A stretch of 5,634 bases of DNA from JBOGEB01 sp050743125 (GTDB lineage: Bacteria; Actinomycetota; Nitriliruptoria; Euzebyales; Egibacteraceae), in assembly GCA_050743125.1 (NCBI GenBank), contig JBOGEB010000242.1:1-5634 (forward strand), in the 5' to 3' direction. The stretch's first letter is position 1. Each line of letters begins with the position of its first letter. The notes under the pieces are model-generated. The model ran no database searches. It was not told the DNA's origin and was given only the letters and a program-made list of their open reading frames with translations. Of this stretch, positions 1 through 5,187 are shown piece by piece. The translations under genes were made by a program, and so were the position numbers.

Positions 1-1300
1 GACAGCCGGAGATGTGCACACGCACCCCCGAGTTGCGCACGAGCACGGGGTTACGCAGGAGCTGGGCAGCGACGGCCTGCGCCGGGGTGATCGCGAGCAC
101 GCACACGGGACCACCGGTGCAGACCCGGACGTCGACCGACTGGTCGGCGCCCTCCAGGCCCAGACCGAGCGCCTCCAACCTGGCGCGGATCACCGGCACG
201 GCCTCGAGGGGCACGTGGCGGAGCATCGCGTTTTGGTTCTTCGTCAGGTACAGCCGCTCGTCGGCGAAGGCGTCGGCGAGGTCCGCGAGCGCCCGCACGT
301 CCTCGACGTCCAGGTCTCCCAGCGGGACGTTCACGGTGACCATCGCCCGGCCGGGGAAGCGCTGGGGGCGGACGCCGCTGCCCCACCCGCCCTCGGGCGC
401 GTAGGCAAGGATCTCGGCGAGCGAGGACGACAGCGGCGTGGACAGCGGGGCCGGCGGCGGGTACTCACGCTGGCGGGCACGGGCGTAGGCGGCCTCGAAC
501 AGCGCGAGGAACCGGTCTTGGCCGAGGCTGGCGATCATGAACTTCATCCGCGCCTTGTTCGGCTTGTCGAGGTTGCCGTACGTGGTGAAGACCTCGATGA
601 GCGCGTCGGCGGCGGCCAGGACCGCTGTTCGCGGGACGAAGTCGACCGCCTTGAACCCCAGCGTCGGCACGGACTTGCCGAGGCTGCCGCCCACCCACAG
701 CTCGTAGCCCAGCTCGCCGTCGCACACGACCGAGACGAACCCCGCCTCGTTGACCTTCGCGTGGTCACGGCAAGCCTCGCAGCCGCCGAACAGGAAGTTG
801 AACCGTGACGGCATACGCCAGTTGAGTTGGGGCGTCTGCGCAAGGATCCAGTCGGACACCGCGCGTGCGTCCGGATAACAGTCGAACGGCTCGTCCAGGC
901 CCACGCCCGCGTCGGCGCAGGACATCACCCCGCGCATCGTGTGCCCACACGCCGAGCTGGTCGTCAGGCCGAGCGCCTCGACTCGGGCGATCACTGTGGT
1001 GACGTGATGCGCATCAATGTGGTGGAACTGGATCTGCTGGCGGGTCGTCAGGTGGAGCCAGCGCTTGCCGTACCGGTCGGCAAGGTCGGCGAGCCCGCGG
1101 GCGGCTTCGGTGGAGATCCGACCGCCCGACGTGCGCACGCGGATCATGAACACCCCAGGCTGAGCCTGAGCGCAGACACCGCGACTCTTCAGCGCGTGGC
1201 GCTCCTCGGGGCTGAGCCAGTCGTCACCCTCAGCAGTCAGCCGATCGAGATCCACCGGCAGGCCGGCACGCTTCGCCGCAGGGATGTCGGGGAGGGCCAT
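1..1300 (-). CDS. Ferredoxin-type nitrite/sulfite reductase (siroheme, 4Fe-4S), 3' end outside window
   Basis: This cytoplasmic enzyme would carry out the six-electron reduction of nitrite to ammonium or sulfite to sulfide on a coupled siroheme-[4Fe-4S] centre. The frame is open for 433 codons from ATG 1300 to the window edge. Visible landmarks are an N-terminal ferredoxin-like half (FMIRVRTSGG near residue 51, then HLTTRQQIQFHHI near 82-94), the sequence GYELWVGGSLGKS in the first half, a second half with LYLTKNQNAMLRHV, and the cluster motif C394-x5-C400. The window stops in HISGC433, the first Cys of the usual GCxxxC pair. An in-frame stop at 1322-1324 leaves ATG 1300 as the only sensible start, although its Shine-Dalgarno sequence is weak. 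Compared with mycobacterial SirA the N-terminus is short by a few dozen residues. I cannot tell nitrite from sulfite specificity, so I give no symbol (nirA or sir would be candidates). The family call is secure. Confidence 0.93.
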   Translation of the reverse strand, partial: MALPDIPAAKRAGLPVDLDRLTAEGDDWLSPEERHALKSRGVCAQAQPGVFMIRVRTSGGRISTEAARGLADLADRYGKRWLHLTTRQQIQFHHIDAHHVTTVIARVEALGLTTSSACGHTMRGVMSCADAGVGLDEPFDCYPDARAVSDWILAQTPQLNWRMPSRFNFLFGGCEACRDHAKVNEAGFVSVVCDGELGYELWVGGSLGKSVPTLGFKAVDFVPRTAVLAAADALIEVFTTYGNLDKPNKARMKFMIASLGQDRFLALFEAAYARARQREYPPPAPLSTPLSSSLAEILAYAPEGGWGSGVRPQRFPGRAMVTVNVPLGDLDVEDVRALADLADAFADERLYLTKNQNAMLRHVPLEAVPVIRARLEALGLGLEGADQSVDVRVCTGGPVCVLAITPAQAVAAQLLRNPVLVRNSGVRVHISGC

Positions 1301-1355
1301 GGTCGCAGGAGACCTGAGTTCTTACCAGTCGAGGAGGTGCACTGGTCCAGAGATA

Positions 1356-1394
1356 CGGTGGCGTCCGAACGTTGCGACCGTATGTTGCGTCCGT
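1356..1394 (-). promoter_or_regulatory. Three tandem 13-bp direct repeats upstream of the reductase gene
   Basis: Read on the minus strand, three adjacent units occur: ACGGACGCAACAT (1394-1382), ACGGTCGCAACGT (1381-1369) and TCGGACGCCACCG (1368-1356). The first two match at 11 of 13 positions and the third keeps the CGGxCGCxAC core. The array ends 55 bp before the reductase ATG. The same stretch, read as 1368-1400, is also an imperfect 33-bp palindrome bounded by AACGTT on both sides. The placement suggests binding sites for a transcriptional regulator. No known box is matched: the spacing does not fit the GlnR consensus, which I considered because nitrite reductases are GlnR targets in actinomycetes. 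Confidence 0.55.
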
Positions 1395-1407
1395 AACGTT
1401 TGGGTGC

Positions 1408-1443
1408 CGCCAGCCTTCGTACGCTGGCGATTGGCTGCAGCCA
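1408..1443. repeat. Two adjacent inverted repeats upstream of the reductase gene
   Basis: CGCCAGC (1408-1414) and GCTGGCG (1423-1429) form a perfect 7-bp inverted repeat around an 8-nt loop. Two bases further on, TGGCTGCAGCCA (1432-1443) is a perfect 12-bp palindrome. Both lie 108-143 bp upstream of the reductase ATG, just beyond the 13-bp repeat array. No T-tract follows on either strand, so a simple intrinsic terminator is unlikely. An operator or a structured leader is possible. The rest of 1444-1610 shows nothing I can assign. Confidence 0.45.
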
Positions 1444-1634
1444 GGACGGCGGAGGACACACCCCCTCAACAGTCAGGGAATCCCGGACATCGCTGCGCGG
1501 ACAGCTCTCCCTGAAAACGCACACCCGCCCGCACGCCCGCCGGGGAGGCCGAGCAGTCCTGCACCTGCGAAGCCCTCTCTCGGGCCGACCTGGCGATTAC
1601 GCGCGTGGGCTGAGGCGAGCTGGACGGCGCCCAC

Positions 1635-1799
1635 GTGGCGCTGCGGCCAGTGCTGGACCTGGCCCCCGCGCGCCGAGTCCACGCCATCGTCACGAGCGCC
1701 CAGCGGGTGCACGTGCTGCTCCGGGACCCGCGCTACCACGGGTCCGCGGCTGCCCGGGTGACGCAGGAGGAGATCGAGGCGTTCTGCTGGGTCACCTGA
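1635..1799 (+). CDS. Small unrecognised protein or protein remnant, about 54 residues
   Basis: I do not recognise this gene. From GTG 1635 the plus strand encodes about 54 residues ending in ARVTQEEIEAFCWVT before TGA 1797-1799. The middle reads RVHVLLRDPRYHGSAAA, a soluble, mixed-charge sequence with no signal peptide, membrane segment or metal motif. Nearly all codons end in G or C (only CCA, CGA and GCT do not), which matches the real genes here. An in-frame stop at 1611-1613 blocks any upstream extension. No good Shine-Dalgarno sequence precedes GTG 1635; CTG 1620 is a weak alternative start. It converges on the oxidoreductase gene, with 21 bp between stops. It may be a small intact gene or the 3' remnant of a longer one that lost its frame near 1611. 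Confidence 0.5.
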   Translation: MALRPVLDLAPARRVHAIVTSAQRVHVLLRDPRYHGSAAARVTQEEIEAFCWVT

Positions 1800-1820
1800 C
1801 CGCTGTCTTGGTCCATCTCG

Positions 1821-2192
1821 TCATTCGACATCGGGGCGGAGGTCGATGGCCACCGGCACGGCCCCGTCACGCCAGTTGGTCAGGTCGCCGCCGCAGCGGG
1901 TCCGGTACTTCTCGTAGACGAGCCGGCGGGCCTCGGCCTCCTCGAGCAGTTCATGGACGATCCGGGCGGTGGCGGGAAACCGCCGGGCACCGAGCTCCAG
2001 GGTGACCGCCGGCTGGGCCACCAGGTTGCGCACCCAGTCCGAGGACGCGCTGCCCGACAGCAGGTAGGCCGTGCGGCCCGCGAGCGCGAACCAGATCTCG
2101 ATGCGGTGCGTGCGGCCGGTCACCCGTCCCGTGGTCGACAGGTAGCAGAAGTCGAGGTCACCCAACCCAGAGTCCATCGCGCCAGGATGCAC
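1821..2192 (-). CDS. Deazaflavin (F420)-dependent nitroreductase/quinone reductase family protein (Ddn-like)
   Basis: This is a compact split-barrel protein of the Ddn / DUF385 group, which uses reduced cofactor F420 to reduce quinones, nitro compounds or other acceptors. The family signature is clear: FCYLSTTGRVTGRTHRIEIW at residues 15-34, then YLLSGSASSDWVRNL and a final strand pair ending in VAIDLRP. Length (123 aa from GTG 2192, or 118 from ATG 2177) fits the short members of the family. The start is undecided. AAGG directly abuts the GTG, which is too close, and lies 15 nt from the ATG, which is too far; the ATG product fits family N-termini better. It begins 35 bp after the stop of the upstream XRE-type regulator on the same strand, so the two are probably co-transcribed. 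The natural substrate cannot be told from sequence. Confidence 0.88.
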   Translation of the reverse strand: MHPGAMDSGLGDLDFCYLSTTGRVTGRTHRIEIWFALAGRTAYLLSGSASSDWVRNLVAQPAVTLELGARRFPATARIVHELLEEAEARRLVYEKYRTRCGGDLTNWRDGAVPVAIDLRPDVE

Positions 2193-2226
2193 CCTTCGCG
2201 CCCTGGGGAGCGCGCCAGGTGACCGG

Positions 2227-3177
2227 TTACGCCGACGCGAGCCACGGGGTCAGGCGGAGCCGGCGGAGCCGCTCGTCGAGGTCCCGCACGCAGCCCAACC
2301 CAGCCCACTCGCCGGGGAAGCCGGCGCGCACCGCGAAGGCGAAGCGCAGCCCTTGCCAATACTCCTGGGCCACCGCCTGCTCGGCCGCGTCGCCGAGCAG
2401 CCGGCAAGCCTCCTCAGGCTCGCGGGCCAGCGTGAGCGCCTCGGCGAGGTGGATCTGCGCGCGGGTCCGTTGGCGGCTGGGGCTCACTCGGTCGACGGCC
2501 GGGCGGAGGACCGCGACGGCCCGCTCGGCGTCGCCGAGCCGCACGAAGCCTTCGCCCAGCGAGCGCTCCACCACCGCCTCGGTCCACGTGCCGATCAACT
2601 GCCCGCCGATCCCTGACGGCCCTTCGCGGCCGAGCGCCCGATACGCGTCGTCGATGCTGGCGCGCAAGCCGTNNNNNNNNNNNNNNNNNNNNNNNNNNNN
2701 NNNNNNNNNNNNNNNNNNNNNNNNNNNNNNNNNNNNNNNNNNNNNNNNNNNNNNNNNNNNNNNNNNNNNNNNGACGAGCCCCGCCTTGAAGAACTGTCCG
2801 CGGTCCGTGTCGCCTCCGTTCCCGGTAAGCGGTACCGAGTCTGACACCCACACGACCGGGCCGCCGCGCGCGAGGTTCGCGAACCGCACCTTGGTCTCGT
2901 CGTCCGCGCTGCGCAGCGCCGCGTCCAGCGCCTGCTGCATCCGCAGCTTCGGCACGATCGCCGGGTTGGCTTGCCAGTCCGCGACCGTGCGCCAGCCCCC
3001 GCCCAGACGCTCGGCGAAGTCGTAGATGTTGTCCCGCAGCGCGACCTGCAGCATGCAGGCCAACGGGGCGGTCCACTGGTTGACCAGGACCAGCGGGTCG
3101 ACACTCGCCGCGGGCTTGGCAGCCGGTTTCGGTTCGGGTGCGGAGATCCGTTTCGCCTGCCGCGGTTGCTCGTCCAT
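2227..3177 (-). CDS. XRE-type helix-turn-helix regulator with C-terminal TPR region, interrupted by a scaffold gap
   Basis: This looks like one of the many actinomycete cytoplasmic regulators with an N-terminal DNA-binding domain and TPR-like repeats. The 135 residues before the gap hold a Pro/Ala/Lys-rich leader (1-28) and then the HTH region (about 38-102), with FAERLGGGWRTVADW and the typical continuation QALDAALRSADD...RF. DRGQFFKAGLV ends the fragment, like the DRRQFL turn of relatives. The 147 residues after the gap hold paired helices such as EGFVRLGDAERAVAVLRPAV and HLAEALTLAREPEEACRLL, and end in LDERLRRLRLTPWLASA. ATG 3177 is chosen because AGGGGG (3189-3184) sits 6 nt upstream; the frame is open to 3474 but without comparable support. 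Both fragments match the same family architecture, which supports a single gene. The visible total (282 aa) is well below the roughly 400 usual, so the true gap may be a few hundred bases. Frame across the gap is unproven. Confidence 0.78.
   Translation of the reverse strand: MDEQPRQAKRISAPEPKPAAKPAASVDPLVLVNQWTAPLACMLQVALRDNIYDFAERLGGGWRTVADWQANPAIVPKLRMQQALDAALRSADDETKVRFANLARGGPVVWVSDSVPLTGNGGDTDRGQFFKAGLVXXXXXXXXXXXXXXXXXXXXXXXXXXXXXXXXXXGLRASIDDAYRALGREGPSGIGGQLIGTWTEAVVERSLGEGFVRLGDAERAVAVLRPAVDRVSPSRQRTRAQIHLAEALTLAREPEEACRLLGDAAEQAVAQEYWQGLRFAFAVRAGFPGEWAGLGCVRDLDERLRRLRLTPWLASA
2673..2772. other. Assembly gap of exactly 100 N
   Basis: The run is exactly 100 N, the conventional filler for a scaffold gap of unknown size. 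It lies inside the XRE/TPR regulator gene. Its real length, and even whether the two flanks are truly adjacent, cannot be read from this sequence. Confidence 0.97.
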
Positions 3178-3199
3178 CTGCTTCCCCCTGGTTGTCGAT

Positions 3200-3225
3200 G
3201 CTTCGAGAAGACGCTTCGAGAAGAA
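3200..3225. promoter_or_regulatory. 13-bp tandem repeat in the leader of the XRE-type regulator gene
   Basis: GCTTCGAGAAGAC (3200-3212) is followed directly by GCTTCGAGAAGAA (3213-3225), 12 of 13 identical. Each copy contains CTTC-GA-GAAG, a small dyad. The pair lies 23-48 bp upstream of the regulator start and in the 129-bp gap to the divergent small ORF at 3307. A further TTCGAGAA occurs in the opposite orientation at 3570-3577. Autoregulatory binding by the XRE protein is a reasonable guess, not a demonstrated one. Confidence 0.5.
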
Positions 3226-3306
3226 GGAGCGTAGACCTCCCTTTGGTCGCGGTCCCGCAGCCGTCCCGACTTCCTCCCGCCACGCCACAGGAGCACGCTT
3301 GCGCGC

Positions 3307-3501
3307 ATGGGCCACCGGCACGACGAGCGCACAGCCTGCCCAGCGACCGACTACGGTTCCCGTCAGGCCGTCTGTGCGCTGGTGGAACGGCTCGCGAACC
3401 GGCTGGAGGCCACCGCGACCAGGCTCGCGGACTGGGCGCACGGACGCTGCTGCGTCACCTGCCGACACGAACATGCGCTGGAGAACCGCAGTTCAGCCTG
3501 A
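3307..3501 (+). CDS. Possible small Cys/His-rich protein, 64 residues
   Basis: I do not recognise this gene. ATG 3307 to TGA 3499-3501 encodes 64 residues. An amphipathic stretch (CALVERLANRLEATATRLAD) is followed by GRCCVTCRHEH, so four Cys and several His are present, three Cys close together with His nearby. That could bind a metal, but no named zinc motif is matched. About four-fifths of the codons end in G or C, consistent with coding. AGGAG lies at 3289-3293, but 13 nt before the ATG, which is long. It is divergent from the XRE-type regulator. The opposite strand over this stretch is also open, so this could be a non-coding shadow. Confidence 0.42.
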   Translation: MGHRHDERTACPATDYGSRQAVCALVERLANRLEATATRLADWAHGRCCVTCRHEHALENRSSA

Positions 3502-3608
3502 CCCGAACTGATCCGGCTTCCACAGCGGTTTCCTCTGCCGTTCTCAGACGGTGCTCACCCCGCCGCGGTTTCTCGAAACGACGCTTGCCCGTCCTCATTC
3601 GCCTTGTC

Positions 3609-3618
3609 TGTGCAGGGG
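3609..3618 (+). repeat. Inverted repeat, transposase-3' end of the IS
   Basis: TGTGCAGGGG here is the exact reverse complement of 5180-5189. It marks the downstream end of the IS relative to its minus-strand transposase. The next outer bases are TGTC, as at the other end. Confidence 0.75.
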
Positions 3619-3743
3619 CCGGTCGTGCAATGGTTGATCGGTCCGGTTTGTTTGGTCTGGGGTGGTTCTTCTGGTGGCTGGGGGATGCGACGGACCGCAG
3701 CCGGGGTCAAGGTGGAGCGCCCTACCGGACGAACGGCCTTGAG

Positions 3744-3981
3744 GCCGGCGAGGGCCGGCGCGAGGCTGACAGGGCCAGAGGAGCCACCGTGGGTGTCAGG
3801 TCATAGGCGCGCTCCTGGGCGGGCGGGGACTTGGACGGCCGGTCGGTGGGGCGTGCCTGGGGCGCCCTGCCTTATCTGGGTGCTCGAACCGGCACGCGCC
3901 GGTTCGGCGGCAAGATGATCGATGGGGTGACCCCGGGTGCGCGGTCGCGGAGTCTTTGGAGGCCGCCACGGCAAGCCGTGG
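3744..3981 (-). ncRNA. Hairpin-rich 3' region of the IS: candidate bridge/guide RNA or terminator structures
   Basis: Four stem-loops occur between the transposase stop and the IS end: CCACGG/CCGTGG around CAAG (3966-3981), GGGG/CCCC around a 3-nt loop (3924-3934), a 9-bp stem CGAACCGGC/GCCGGTTCG around ACGC (3885-3906), and GCCGGC/GCCGGC around GAGG (3744-3759). IS110-family recombinases use a bridge RNA transcribed from a noncoding end of the element, located 3' of the gene in IS1111-type members. This is the only noncoding part of the element long enough for such an RNA. The hairpins are seen; the RNA, its ends and its guide loops are inference. The 3885-3906 stem lacks a T-tract, so a standard terminator is not favoured. 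Confidence 0.4.
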
Positions 3982-4053
3982 ACAGCGGGCGACTTGCGGG
4001 AGCTGGCCGCGGGCGCATCTGCGTGTCGGGCGGGCAGGCGTGCAGGCCGCCGG

Positions 4054-5104
4054 TCAGACCGTGGCCGGCCAAGCCGGGTCGGCCGCGGGAGCGGGCGCGG
4101 CGCCGCCGAGGCCGATGAGGGTGCGGCCGAGCGCGGCGGGCGAGCTTGCGGGCCACGGTCAACGCGGCCCGGCCGCCGTCGATGCGGCTTTTGACCTGGG
4201 TGTGCAGGTCAAGAGCCGGGGGGGCTGGCACGGGCGGCGCGCTGGGCTGCCTCGAACAGCGCCCAGCGCAGCGCCGGCGGGCCTTGTTCGGCCGGATGCC
4301 CCCGGCTGCGGTTGCCGTCAGAGGAGTGCACGGTGACGTCCAGGCCCGTGTGACGCACGACCGTGTCGCCGTTGCGGAAGCGGCGGGCGTCGCCGGGCTC
4401 GGCCAGGATCGTTGGGGCGGTCAGCTCGCCGCTGCCGTAATGGTTCGCGGTCAGCGCGCGGCAGCCGGGGGGGCGGCGGGCGTAGGCGCGGAGCCAGCGC
4501 TCCAGCGGGTCCAGCTGGCACAGCGCCTGGTCGATGCGGTCCAAGCCCAGCGTCAGCGCCTGACGGCTGGCCGCGGGCAGCCCGGCCAGGCGCAGCCATT
4601 CGCGCGTCTCGCGCGACAGCAGGGCCTGGGCGGGTCGGGGCAGGCCGTGATGGAGCAGCAGCGCGTGGATGCGCTGGGGCCAGCAGGTGCGCTCGTCGGC
4701 CAGGGTCTTGCGCAGCCGCACCAAGACGCGCAGGTCCCCGATGTGGCCCGGGGGAATCCACGAGCAGGGCAGCCGGCCCTGCTCCAACAGCTGGCGGGCG
4801 TGGCGGGCGTCGGCGCGGTCGGTCTTGGCGCGCCGCTTCGGGCCGCGCGGATGCGCGGTCTCGGCCGGCTCGGCCACATGCGCTGCGAACCCCGCCCGCG
4901 TCAGCTCCTCGGCCACGAACCGCCAGCCGTGCAACCCTCGACCGCGAACGCGCCCTCGCGGTGAGGCAGGTGGGCCAGCCGGGCGCGCAGCATCTCGCGG
5001 GTGGCCGGTGCGATCTGGCCGGTCCGTGTCTCGCCGGTGTCGCGGTCGACCCAGTCGAACGTGATCTGGGCGCGGCGCACGTCAAACGCTCCTACGATGC
5101 TCAT
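4054..5104 (-). pseudogene. IS110-family transposase, broken by three frameshifts
   Basis: The intact product would be an RNA-guided DEDD recombinase of about 350 aa that cuts and rejoins DNA at the IS ends. ATG 5104 is set by a near-perfect AAGGAGGT (5116-5109) 4 nt upstream. Read across frames, the N-terminal DEDD domain holds AFD8V, VE56G and KTDRADA, so all four acidic residues remain. The Transposase_20 domain holds PGCRAL, VRHTGLDVTVHSSDG and QGPPALRWALFEAA; the serine pair is a candidate for the catalytic Ser of the family. The tail reads KSRIDGGRAALTVARKLARR and TLIGLGGAA to TGA 4054. Frame is lost near 4927 (one G short in EGCT-GW), at the 7-G run 4218-4224 (one base extra) and near 4127 (one base extra). 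A few family-conserved residues also differ (AEPGD for the usual AELGD). It is either decayed or, less likely for three sites, mis-sequenced. Confidence 0.9.
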
Positions 5105-5147
5105 CGGGACCTCCTTCGAGCTCTGCCTACAGGCCTTCTCAGCCTTC

Positions 5148-5187
5148 AGCACGATCATGCGTGCTCGAGCCGCAGGGACCCCCTGCA
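5148..5187 (-). repeat. Two stem-loops at the left end of the IS
   Basis: GCAGGG/CCCTGC around a 3-nt loop (5173-5187) overlaps the terminal inverted repeat, and AGCACG/CGTGCT around 6 nt (5148-5165) follows. Both lie in the 85-bp leader between the IS end and the transposase Shine-Dalgarno sequence. They may be recombinase recognition structures. The leader is too short to hold a full bridge RNA of the usual size. Confidence 0.5.

Noticed and set aside
14..1396. Long plus-strand open frames across the left end
   Set aside because: They are antisense to the nitrite/sulfite reductase, whose frame is unbroken and carries family motifs. Their translations are low-complexity Arg/Ala/Gly/Val-rich.
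1356..1400. GlnR binding site before the reductase
   Set aside because: GTTAC is present, but the following half-sites and 6-bp spacings of the GlnR consensus are not.
3178..3474. Upstream extension of the XRE-type regulator to 3474
   Set aside because: The frame is open, but ATG 3177 has a strong Shine-Dalgarno sequence and the extension has no HTH-family similarity. It would also overlap the tandem repeat and the divergent small ORF.
3885..3906. Intrinsic terminator at the 9-bp hairpin
   Set aside because: There is no T-tract on either strand after the stem. It is kept only as part of the structured IS region.
3604..3918. Plus-strand ORF of 104 residues
   Set aside because: It straddles the IS end and the hairpin-rich noncoding region, and its composition is Gly/Arg/Trp-rich without any motif.
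4218..4224. Programmed ribosomal frameshift at the 7-G (minus strand 7-C) run in the transposase
   Set aside because: Two other frameshifts lie in the same gene, and IS110 transposases are normally made from one frame. Decay or sequencing error is simpler.
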